Below are positions 45,862 through 56,348 of a stretch of DNA of 64,000 nt, in pieces. Made by a program: the position numbers and the translations under genes. The stretch covers positions 298,100,558 through 298,164,557 of the forward strand of contig OY856409.1 in assembly GCA_963693085.1 (NCBI GenBank), given 5' to 3'. How positions within the stretch are numbered: the stretch's first letter is position 1; every line of letters begins with the position of its first letter. The notes beneath the pieces are model-generated. The model had not been told where the DNA came from. It saw only the letters and a list, made by a program, of their open reading frames with translations, and did no database searches. Origin of the DNA: Alisma plantago-aquatica (taxonomy: Eukaryota; Streptophyta; Magnoliopsida; Alismatales; Alismataceae).

Positions 45862-47667
45862 TCACCTTTGTCGTAGGTTCAGGTCCTTTTGTGTCATAAG
45901 ATAGCGCAAGCTTTTGTGATCACACAAAATTTCAAACTGGACTCCGTACAAGTAATGACGCCAAATCTTTAGGGCATGTACTATGGAAGCTAGCTCTAAA
46001 TCATGTGTAGGCCAATTACTTTCATTCGGCTTCAACTGGCGTGAGGCATAAGATATTACTCGTACCTCTTGCATAAGGACACACCCTAACCCTTGTCCAG
46101 ATGCATCCGTATACATGACATAGGGTTTGCCTTCCATCGATAAAGCAAGCACAGGGGTAGATGTCAAACGCTTCTTCAGTTCCTCAAAGCTCTTCTCACA
46201 CTCAAGTGTCCAGACAAACTTGGCATCTTTACGAGTCAGCTTTGTCAAAGGTAGGGCTAGCTCTGAAAAGTTATGCACAAACTTCCGATAGTAACCAGCC
46301 AGTCCCAGAAAACTATGTATCTCAGAAGGACTCTTTGGTGGTTTCCACTTCATCACGACTTCAATCTTGATAGGATCCACAACGATACGACCCGTAGAGA
46401 TTACATGGCCTAAAAACATAACTTCATCTAGCCAGAATTCACACTTTGAGAAGTTTGCATAGAGTTGGTGATCCCGCAAGGCTTGGAGGACAATTCGTAG
46501 ATGCTCCCGATGTTGCTCCATGGATTCAGAATATATGAGCACATCATCAATGAACACCACTAAAAAATTGTCAAGGTACGGACGGAAGACTCGATTCATC
46601 AAGTCCATGAAGGCAGCAGGGGCATTAGTTAAGCCAAAGGGCATAACTAGGAATTCATAATGCCCATAACGAGAACGGAAAGTTGTTTTCGGTACATCCT
46701 CATCCTTTACACGCATCTGGTAGTATCCGCTCCGTAAATCCATCTTTGAGAATACGATAGTAGACTTTAGCTGGTCAAACAAATCATCGATCCACGGCAA
46801 AGGGTAGCGATTCTTGATCGTCACCTGATTCAGCATACGATAGTCCATGCACATCCTCATGGAACCATCCTTTTTCTTCACAAACAAAACTGGGGCTCCC
46901 CAAGGTGAAACACTTGGGTGAACAAACCCCATCTCTAGCAGCTCTTGCAACTGCTTCTTAAGTTCTGCCAGTTCGGCAAGTGCCAGACGATATGGTGCCT
47001 TTGAGATTGGAGTTGTGCCAGGTACGAGATCGATAGAGAATTCGACCTCTCGTGAAGGAGGAAGTCCTGGCAGTTCATCAGGGAAAATATCAGGATAATC
47101 TCGCACTATGTCGATATCCTCAATCTGAGGCAGTGTAGGGTTGAGGACGATGGACGCCAAAAAGGCTCTACAGCCATGAGAAACTAACTTTTCAGCTTTG
47201 AGTGCTGATATTATGAATTGTCGTTCATAGCACTTCCTGCCCTTGATATAGATACGCTCACTGTCCGGATGCATCAAACTGACCCTCCTGTTTTCACAAA
47301 ATAGAGCTACCTTGTACTTTTTCAGCCAATCCATTCCCAGGATGATATCGAAGGCTGTCATGTCAAGGATGATGAAATCTATTGAGAACATCTTCCCAGC
47401 TATGCTCAATTCTACGGTCGGGATTTTCAGAAAGGAAGAGACTAGCCTCTCGCTAGGTGTCTGAACATCTAAGATATAGTCCATAAACAAGCTCTCTAGG
47501 TCTAACATTGTTACGAGTTTGGCAGCTATGAAAGTATTTGAAGATCTAGAATCGAATAAAGCTTTAACAGGGTGTTGAAGTAGGTGTACCATACCTTCAA
47601 TGACTCCATTATCATCACCTACCTCTGTGGCATCCATGGCATAGACTCGACCAGCACACCTCTCCAC
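45862..47667 (-). pseudogene. Protease, reverse transcriptase and RNase H of element B
   Basis: A 601-codon open frame. Protease [12 protein letters not shown] (residues ~35-46) keeps the catalytic Asp, but the expected DSG is DSR, so it is probably inactive. RT: VDYPDIF-type start (~190), [53 protein letters not shown] and the catalytic FIDDVLIYS (~375). RNase [15 protein letters not shown] (first Asp), [19 protein letters not shown] (Glu), [10 protein letters not shown] (Asp). A TGA at 45859-45861, in place of the Trp of RRWMEYL, separates it from the next frame. Confidence 0.92.
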
Positions 47668-47809
47668 CGGTAGACGACGACCCTGTTGATGGTTATTGTT
47701 GATGTTGTGGTTGTTCCTCGGAGGGTGTTGTGGTCGTTGAGGTGGTGGTGGATGTTGGGGAACTCTTGGTTGAGCAGGAATTGGGCCCTTCTATATACGG
47801 GGGCACTGA

Positions 47810-48801
47810 GGTCTAATATGTCCCGCTTGGCCACACTCATGGCAAATCACCTGCATCATGTCCCTTAGCTATGTAAAACTCCCAGAAGGGCATTTTCTTG
47901 GAAAGTGATGACGGTGACAATGTTTGCACTTCTCACGAGAATCCTCTGAAATACTCTTTCATTTGTTGGGGCTGGATGATGACAACTGGTACCCCGGATA
48001 AGCTTCAACAGTGAGTGCCTTGTCCACCATCTACTGAAAAGTAAGTGGGAACTGCGGCACCAAGGCTCGACCAATCTGATATGACAAACCCTCAAAGAAT
48101 ATCTCAGAATGTTGGTCTTCATGCAGATTCGTAGTGTAGCGCTCCAGCAATAAGAACTTCTAGACGTATGCGGACACGCTTAGTGAACCCTACTTTAGGC
48201 TGTAGAACTCAGCCTATTTCTTCTTCAGAGCGGCAGAACAAATGTATTTCTCATGAAAAAGCATCAGGAATTGTTCCCATGTCATATGTGAGGTGTCACA
48301 CGTGCACGCAATTCCACTCCACCACACCCTGGCAGGTCCGTCCAGGACATATGCAGCAAAATGAACCTTTTGTTCAGGAGGGCACGCCATACCCTCAAAG
48401 GTACGCTCAATGGCTAAGACCCAATCGTCGGCCCTATCCACCATCTTGATCTCTCCCTCACCCTTGAAGTAGGGCGGCTGCATCTTCATGAACTCAGTGA
48501 GGGAGTACTCCTTGGGCTTGGTTGACGAAGAGGCTGCATTGACTCGCCCCACCATCGAATTGGACACAAGATGGCGTAGGAAGGCCAACTCTTGCTCTGG
48601 TGTGAAAGCTGGTGGAGGTGGAATCCCTGAAATGGGAGGTGGCACGGTAACCACCGGTTGACTCACAGGATGAGCCTGTGCAACAGGGGTCTCCAAGGGG
48701 GGATCCATATAGGGCATGCCAAACTGGGGATTTGGCGGTGTAGAGTATTCATCATCCCTATTGAATAGTTGATAGGATCCATTGCTTCTCCCTCCAAACA
48801 A
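47810..48801 (-). pseudogene. gag: gag of element B
   Basis: Starts MFGGRSNGSYQ at 48801. A Pro-rich N-terminus is followed by the Retrotrans_gag core (LTEFMKMQPPYFKGEGE, ADDWVLAIERTFEGM, ARVWWSGIA, WEQFLMLFHEKYI). A stop at 48214 follows ALKKK, and the same frame goes on with EFYSL, GSLSVSAYV, FLLLERYTTNL and two more stops. Near the end are CKHCHRHHFPRKC and the true knuckle CHECGQAGHIRPQC (CX2CX4HX4C) at 47856-47815, then another stop. The four stops can each come from a Gln or Arg codon by one C-to-T change. Length and order are normal for a chromovirus. Confidence 0.85.
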
Positions 48802-48878
48802 ATTGGTCCTCCTGAAAAGAGTTATCGAGGTAAGAAAGCTACATAAGGTTTTCTATGATCCTAGACTACCGGCTGCTA

Positions 48879-48891
48879 GGCTCTGATACCA
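48879..48891 (-). other. Primer-binding site of element B
   Basis: TGGTATCAGAGCC on the minus strand, four bases inside the 5' LTR end; a full match to the initiator-Met class. Confidence 0.95.
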
Positions 48892-48894
48892 TTC

Positions 48895-51800
48895 TGTAAG
48901 GAATGAGTCCCATAGGGGCCGCTCCCTACTATTAAATTGAAAATACACAAGCACCACCCATAGTTCCATTCACCATGATTAGATAATAGGGTGCCAACAT
49001 TATTCTCAAAATAGATGGTTCATCATGAGCAGATAAAATTGTAGCAGCGGAAGGAAACTAAATTATTACATATCCAAAAATAGGCTCAAAGATAGCTCTC
49101 ATGGTAACTAGGAAAAAATAAAGAGGACTATAATTGAATGGATCTATTGCAGTAGGCAACCTAGCCATATCAGAAGTCACGATCTACTATTGCACATTTT
49201 CTCCAATCTCTAGGCCCGCAATCTCTTATCCTCCAATAGGATTATCCATAGGCTGATCTGTACCTGGGTGTAGGGAACATCACCCAGGTTGGGAAATAAA
49301 ATAAAAGGTCAAATCAGTAAGACTGACTATGTACATTATTGTGTAACTGGGCATCGTTTGGTACATAAGTAACCAAGATGATCCCATCAAAAGGGGCCAT
49401 AAAATTAGGTAAGTTCCAATGAGAAATAATAAGAGAAAGAATTTTCAAAAGAATGAGGTAGTATGAATGTTCCAATAAATAACAGATCTTGCCACCATTA
49501 ATCATCACATTAAAATAAATATTTGCATATAGATATATTGGACTAAATGAACTATAGTAGGGTCAAGACACCACTGAGTCATTGACCTAAATATATATTT
49601 TGGGTAGAAAAGCACACACATAGGCAGAAAAGCACGCCTTTGTATATATAAGGGTAGAAAAGCACACCACGGGTAGAAAAGCACACCCTAATGGTTACGT
49701 ATAAGCGTCTATGATAGTTAGCTAGTCAAATTATCTACCATGCATAAAATAGTGGCAAAATATATCATTCATTAGACATTTGCATCATAAGACAAGCACA
49801 ATAACATTGGGGTCATTGGACCCAATTCCACTTGTAAATAATATTCCAAGAGAATCGGATATGTCAAAGTGAAACAAGAGCAAGTATATCAAAAGATGCC
49901 TCATTATGGGAAATTTTAGTCATATAAATGTCCAGTTAAAAATAGGGAAGAGTACATACCTCTAGTCCTGTTTAAGACAAATAAACGATCACCTAAGTCT
50001 GAGCCAAATTTAATATCCCCACCTAAACATAGAATGGGTACATAATGTTACTTTTATTCCTTAACAAGCGGGTTTACCTAAATTAAACACTTTCCTAGAA
50101 AAGTCATTATTGGTTTGGCATATTTTTGAGTTTGTAAACACACATACATGCATTGTGACTCTCGGTTTGTTTGGTATCATACTACCAAGCTTAATAACTA
50201 AACAATCATTAAACAGTGATTTTGCACACAGTCGCACATGGCGATATAAAACGAAAAGGGCATTGTGCCCTTCCTTTGCATTCGCTGCTGGAGTGACTCC
50301 GAAGGATTGAATCCTGTTCCAACCATGAGTCTACTGTTAGCAGTATCATCACACAGGTGGAGGTGGGCATTTCCTCTACAGATTTCCAGGACTCCTGTCC
50401 ACTGCTGTGAGAAAGCCACCACGGCTAATGGGCGACGTCACAGGTCCTTAACTCAAACCGAAAGGGTAGATCCCAGAATAAGGTCGGAAGGCATACACTC
50501 TTAGGATCGTCCAAATCAGGCTGTGATAACCACTACGAGGAAGATGGGAAAAGAAGTCCAGAACCTCGCAGCGACAAAACCATGGTACAGGGCATCACCA
50601 CCTTGACAGTAAAGGATGCAGACCCAACCGGGACGACGATCTATTGTGCGATTTCGGAAGAGCCACACCTAAGGAATTCTAGTTGTACCCAATATAACCG
50701 CAAACAGCCACGGTGATAAAATGGGTCGACACTACCGGCAGCGATGCCGACAGTACAGAAGGCAGAATTAACGGAACAAATTCGTGGGCAGAAATATACC
50801 AAGACGGAACTAGTCGATCACCAGCATCTAAGCAAATCAGCGATGGGTTCAAAGCTAGAACTTGGTCGAACTCGAGGCGGATCGACGTTACAACAGGTCG
50901 ACATTCACGCACAGTGTAAATCTGGTGGGAAGAAACAGACGAGCAATGCAGAGTAACCCGATCGCCATAGACCATCCTTACCACCTCACGAGATCAGGAA
51001 CAACAAACTAATCCAAACCCCTATTCAGGTTTACCGGCAGTCGGCTGTGGGTTGGTACCGGCAGCACACAAACATAATAGAGTCATTCATCACAGAGAGG
51101 AGGCCAAAACCATCAAAGATTCATTCACAAACATTTTCGGAAATCACCACTGTGCAAAAAATGTGACTCGCATAGAAGGTTTCATCAATACTCCCAACGG
51201 CGAGACCGAAGGGGAAGAATAGGGACATCCGTCGACCCATGAATTGAAGGCTATACAGAATGATTTTTGACTGGGAAACAGAAGTATAGGGTCCAAGGAT
51301 GGTTCATTTACCTATAATCAACCTGAGACCGCAACCCGTAGCACCCCCAAAACACTTCGTCGCTGGAGACGATAATAGCTCCGACACGACAAGTAGCGTT
51401 GTTCTAAGGGAAAAGACCAGATGAATCACCGGAAAAGGGTCGTCATTCTCTTATGGGCCAAATTCACAACGTATGGAGTTAAGAAGAGATAGCGGCGGAG
51501 TGCCTTTGACGAGAACGGCAGAAGACAACTATGGTAAATTTGGGCGTATGGAATAAGAGAACCATAGACCTTAAATTAAGGTTCTTTGCAGTCGTTATGA
51601 CTTCTCCTGAATTCAAAACCCATGAAACCGTCGATAATTATGGTGACCGGTGTGAACAATCGGCGGAGGCATCACTGTTGTTCTGTAACGCCTGTGGGCG
51701 GCTATTCATCGGGACGAAGGTAACGTCTCGTCCCTCCCGCATTACTCCCCTGATATTAAATCTACTATCTGATAAATACCAAGGTCAAGCAGCGTGACAC

Positions 51801-52290
51801 ATCATAAAGGAAATTAGACATAAATTTTATATAATTCCTTTCAAGGCAATAAATTTATGCGGTGAATCTCCTTACAACTCTCCAATTCACAGCTTAGCAA
51901 TTAAACCAAAAATTGACATATCTATGACTCCAAAAGTCCATATCAAATACGTCAGGTGTTGATACTAATAAATGGGTGTCAATTAGCCTAATAAAAGATG
52001 ATTCATTTTCTATTATAAAAAGATGGTTTGTTATAGTTCTCCTCACTAAACTCTCTCTAGGGTAAAAGGAGACATTATATCTATATCGACCATATATCTA
52101 AAATTAAGACTGACTATACCAAATATGTGAAATTAATTCCAAAAATTTTCTTAAGTCACATAAGGTCTAATACTATGCTAACTTGTTTCAAGGTCAAATA
52201 CAATTACTCGTAGTAATTTAGGGAAGGAATAAATTTAAGTTTTTAAGAAAATGAAAATAAAAATAATTACCCAGACTTGAGGTTGTTACA
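48895..52290 (-). repeat. 5' LTR of element B
   Basis: 3396 bp, TGTAACAACC...CATTCCTTACA on the minus strand. Compared with the 3' LTR it lacks the inverted duplication but has a short extra segment near 51241-51285. The central part (~50000-51750) is much richer in CpG than the ends. Confidence 0.93.
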
Positions 52291-52295
52291 CAAAA
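52291..52295. other. Target-site duplication of element B, right copy
   Basis: CAAAA, identical to 40520-40524. Confidence 0.92.
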
Positions 52296-52390
52296 CATGG
52301 AGAGGATGGAAGGAACGATGGAAGAAGAAGTGAGAGATAGAGATCTATACTTTTGGTGTATATGTAATAGAGATTAATTTTACTACTTCT

Positions 52391-52930
52391 TTGTCATGGG
52401 TACTTGATACCGGATGTGGATCTCACATTTGTTCAAATGTGAAGGATCTTAAAAGAAGTAGGCCTTTGGAGAAAGGCGAGGTTGAACTACATGTTGCCAA
52501 TGGGGCAAGAGTTGCCGCCAGTGCCATAGGAACCTATGAGTTAACTCTACCTAGTGGGCTAATAATAGAGTTGAAGAACTGCTATTATGTACCTACCATA
52601 AATAGGAATATCATTTCCATCTCTTCTTTGGACAAGGATGGTTTTGAATTTCTTATTAAGAATGGAAAGTGTTCCATTTCAAAAGATGGGATCTTTTATG
52701 GCAGTGCCCCAATGTCTTATGGTCTATACTTGATAGGTCTAGAGACAAGTGTATACAATGTAAAAACCAAAAGGAAAAAACTCAACAACTCAAACAAAAC
52801 ATATCTTTGGCATTTTCATCTAGGTCACATAAATGAGAAGTGCATTTCTAGACTCCATAAAGATGGTTATCTAGACTCTTTTGATTATGAATCAATAGAG
52901 ACATGTGAATCTTTTTGTTGGGCAAGATGA
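52391..52930 (+). pseudogene. Protease and pre-integrase region of copia element C
   Basis: SWVLDTGCGSHICSNVKDLK holds the DTG catalytic motif of copia protease. LHVANGARV, LIIELKNCYYVPTI and NIISISSLDKDGFEF are strands of the same domain. YLWHFHLGHINEKCISRL is the GAG_pre-integrs/HHCC zinc domain start (HxxxxH); its CxxC pair lies at CESFC, where a frame change near 52910 breaks the protein. There is no open link to gag upstream other than ~30 codons. Confidence 0.88.
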
Positions 52931-53990
52931 CCAAGAATTCCTTTTCAGGTAAAGGTGAGAGAGCTAGTGATCTATTAGGACTCATACATACTGATGTATG
53001 TGGGCCTTTTAGAACAAATGCCAGAAATGGGTATCAGTACTTCATTACCTTCACTGATGACTTCAATAGGTATGGCTATGTGTACTTGATGAAACATAAG
53101 TCAGAAACCCTTGAAAGGTTTAAGGATTTCATGAATGAAGTATAGAACCAACTTGGTAAAAGTATTAAAGCACTTTGATCCGATCGAGGTGGAGAATACT
53201 TGAGCCAGGAGTTTGAGGACCTTCTGCGAGCCCGTGGTATTGTCTCACAATGCACTCCGCCTGGAACACCATAGCATAATGGTGTGTTTGAAAGAAGGAA
53301 TCACACTTTACTAGATATGGTGTGATCAATGATGAATTTTGCTAATCTTCTGATTTCCTTCTCGGGTCATGCTTTTGAAACCGCTGCGTTTACACTTAAC
53401 TGAGTACCATCTAAATCGGTTCAAAAGACACCATATGAGATATGGCACAGGAAGTGTCCCGATTTGTCTTTTATGAAGATTTGGGGTTGTGAGGCTTATG
53501 TCAGGAAAATGTTTCCTGATAAGCTTGGACCCAAGTCTGATAAATGTTATTTTGTTGGATACCCCAAGGAAACGAGGGGATACTATTTATACCACCCTAC
53601 TGACAACAAAGTGTTTGTTGCTAGGACAACTGTGTTCCTAGAAAAGGAATTTATTTCCAGAGGAAACAGTGGGAGGAAAATAGAGCTTGAAGAGGTTCAA
53701 GCCCAACAAGAAAACATAGAACCAGTAGATATACACGAGGAACATAGAGATTCACAAGGTGTTGTGGAATCTCAGTCTCCTCAAGTAACATAAGGACCTC
53801 ATAGATCTAATAGGACACGCCTTCAATCTGAGAGGTTTGGATACCTTATGACTTAGGAAGGTAGTGAGCTGATCATAGATGATGATCTAACTACCAATCT
53901 AGAGGCTATGGAGGGACCAGATTCTGGGAAATGGCTTGAGGCCATGAAATCCGAGATGGAATCCATGTACTCCAACAAAGTATGGACTTT
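52915..53990 (+). pseudogene. Integrase core of copia element C
   Basis: One frame with seven stops (53143, 53176, 53272, 53323, 53401, 53791, 53854). Motifs: LLGLIHTDVCGPF (first catalytic Asp), TFTDDFNRYGYVYL, SDRGGEYLSQEF (second Asp), HNGVFERRNHTLLDMV (catalytic Glu in ERRN), PYEIWHRKCPDLSFMKIWGC and GYYLYHP. All three D,D,E residues are present. Each stop stands where a Gln or Arg codon is expected and is one C-to-T step from it. Past 53790 is the variable linker to RT, and a frame change lies close to 53990. Confidence 0.88.
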
Positions 53991-53999
53991 GTGGAACCA

Positions 54000-54959
54000 C
54001 CTGAAGGGGTAAAACCCATAGGGTGCAAGTGGGTCTTCAAGAAGAAGACTGACATGGATGGCAATGTGCAAACTTATAAAGGCAGATTTGTTGCAAAGGG
54101 TTTCCGATAAGTTCAAGGTGTTGACTATGATGAAACCTTTTCTCCAGTTTCCATGATTAAGTCCATCAAGATTATGCTTGCTATTGCGGCTTACTATGAC
54201 TATGAGATTTGGAAAATGGATGTTAAAACCACATTCCTTAATGAGAATATAAATGAGGATGTGTACATGGCACAAACTGAAGGTTTTGTAGATCCAAAGA
54301 ATGCCAATAAAGTCTCTAAGCTACAAAGGTCAATCTATGGATTGAAACAAGCATCTCAGAATTGAAATCTTCAATTTGATGAAGAAGTCAAAGTGATTGG
54401 CTTTATTCAAAATGAAGATGAACCTTGTGTGTACAAGAAGGTTACTGGGAGCACGACCACATTCCTCATATTGTATATGGATGACATACTATTGATGGGG
54501 AATGATGTCTCAGCCTTAGAGAAGGTAAAGACTTGGCTTGGGAATACTTTCTCAATGAAGGACTTAGGAGAAGCATCCTACATTCTAGGAATTAAGACCT
54601 ATAGAGATAGATCTAAAAGGCTTCTCAGACTAAGTCAAAGCACGTACATTGACAAAGTGCTGAAGCGGTTCAGCATGGAGAACTCAAAGAGAGGCAACCT
54701 CCCGATGATACATGGAGTCACTGTCTCTAGAGCTCAATGTCTCCAATCTTGTGAAGAGAGGGAGCATATGAATGGGATCCCATATGCATCATCCATCAGA
54801 TCCATCATGTACGGTATGTTGTGCACACACCCAAATGTCTCGTATGCCCTCAACATGATGAGCAGGTACCAATCAGATCCCAGGGATGCTCACTGGACAG
54901 CCGTAAAGAACATCCTCAAGTACTTGTGAAGGACTAAGGATCAGTTCCTTGTATACAGA
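54000..54959 (+). pseudogene. Reverse transcriptase of copia element C, cut by element F
   Basis: In one frame: GCKWVFKKKTDMDGNVQ, RFVAKGFR, GVDYDETFSPVSM, KMDVKTTFLNENINEDVYM, SIYGLKQAS and FLILYMDDILLMGND (catalytic YMDD). LSMKDLGEA-like text and YILGIK follow, then SQSTYIDKVLKRFSM, SIMYGMLCTHPNVSYAL and HWTAVKNILKYL. Stops at 54108, 54363 and 54927 replace probable Gln, Trp and Arg codons. The match ends after QFLVY at about 54958, the start of RNase H, where the LTR of F begins. Confidence 0.9.
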
Positions 54960-56172
54960 TGACGTGGCTTATATTATCGCACCAAAAAACTCACTTAGGG
55001 TTGAAATCCCTAAGTTTTAACCAAAACAACATGCAATAATACCACCCGCAAGTGGACGGGACTTATCACAATATAGTTGAGGATCGAATCCCAAGGGGCA
55101 ACATTTTCAAGAATCTTTCTCTAGTCGAATCTAGTTGAATCAAGACCAATATTTAGAACAAGGTTGGTTGATTTTAATTAAACTAAATATGAGGAAAGTA
55201 AAAGAGCAGGATTAAAGGTTGATTAAAGATTAATGATGGAAATCACTGGGATGGTCCTGGGTTTCACCACCACTACACATGCAATTACATCCAAACATCA
55301 AACATCCAGGCAAGATATAACCATTCAAATAGAGCTGCTGCAGAACCCCCCATACGGGCGTCAGGTTTGCGTAAGCATCACCTTAGGTATCAGATGTCTC
55401 GTCACCATCCAGATCACATACTTACGACTCCGAAGATACAGAAATCCAAATGAAGTTGTAGGCCCCCTATACAGGCGTCAGGCACACAGAAGCATCACCG
55501 TGGGCTAGATGGCTCGTCACCACACAGATAATACACTTAGAACCTCAAGGAATCCCATTCTATTTCTAGTTTGGGAGTCAACTGCGTTAATTGACATTCA
55601 AAACCTACGCATTGAAGTTCTCACAACATAGGAAATGAACAAGATATATGCAAGCAGGTGATCAATCCACAAGCACTCATCGATGATTAACAATGAAATG
55701 AAAGATTATATACATGCCATGGAATGTTTAACAGTGAGATATGAAAGCATGGGCAGCGGGGTTAGTCCCCGCACCCCAGCGAAAGTAAACTACTCACTCA
55801 TGGTGAGAGAAACAAGAATAACAAGAGAAAGAGAGGATTCCACCATGAGCATGGTGAGGAAGATGATCGTAGCTCTTCTCTCTCCACCTTCTCTTTCTTC
55901 TCGCAGACCTTGCTTACAGCGGGAGGAGCAGCTCGTGGACACGATGGCAGCGTAGAAATGGTGTAGACACAACAGATCTAGACCCAGATCTAGATCTAGA
56001 TTTGAACGAGGTGTCTTGTAGATCTGAGTCTTCACTCCAGATCTGGGAGAACATGCCGCAAAACCACCACGGGGGTAGGTTCTTGGCTATGGAGATCATC
56101 TCCTTCGGCCCAGGATAGACCTGTAGCCTAACGACGTCTGGAGATGATGCTCTGGCTGACTGGAGTCGTGTC

Positions 56173-56182
56173 CTATTTATTG
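56173..56182 (-). promoter_or_regulatory. TATA box in LTR of element F
   Basis: CAATAAATAG on the minus strand, ~45 bases downstream (in element sense) of the GC-rich repeat block. Confidence 0.5.
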
Positions 56183-56225
56183 GCAGGCTGGGCACCGACT
56201 TAAAATCGCGACCTTGTCATTTCTA

Positions 56226-56348
56226 CAGTGGGTCATGGCTTTTGTCATGGTCGCGACATTTGTCATGGTCGCGACTTTTGTCATGGTCACGACATTTGTC
56301 ATGGTCGCGACATTTGTCGTGGTCGCAGCTTTTGTCATGGTCGCGGCT
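56226..56348. repeat. 18-bp minisatellite in U3 of element F
   Basis: About seven copies of TTGTCATGGTCGCGACWT, most differing at one or two bases. Each contains the palindromic word GTCGCGAC. Period 18 gives open frames on both strands with repeated hydrophobic or Asp/His-rich peptides, which are artefacts. Confidence 0.93.

Larger units (their letters stand above)
40525..52290 (-). mobile_element. Element B: complete Tekay/Del-type chromovirus (Ty3/gypsy)
   Basis: On the minus strand: 5' LTR (52290-48895), initiator-Met primer site, gag, zinc knuckle, protease, RT, RNase H, integrase, chromodomain, polypurine tract and 3' LTR (44162-40525). Perfect 5 bp duplication CAAAA. The LTRs differ by a few percent by eye in the parts compared, so it is the youngest structurally complete element here. 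Coding has a handful of stops. A chromodomain after integrase places it among chromoviruses, where it is thought to direct integration to marked chromatin. The Tekay/Del assignment is from LTR ends, long LTRs and motif resemblance. Confidence 0.93.
36728..54959 (+). mobile_element. Element C: Ty1/copia element interrupted by B and cut by F
   Basis: 5' LTR (36728-38945), primer site, leader, remnant gag (40285-40524), then, after the 11.8 kb element B, the continuing frame and pol (52296-54959). The two sides join cleanly at a CAAAA target duplication. Pol covers protease, integrase and RT and stops at the start of RNase H, where the LTR of F begins. The 3' LTR is not in the window. It is the best preserved copia copy here and belongs to the same family as G and D. 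Confidence 0.85.
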
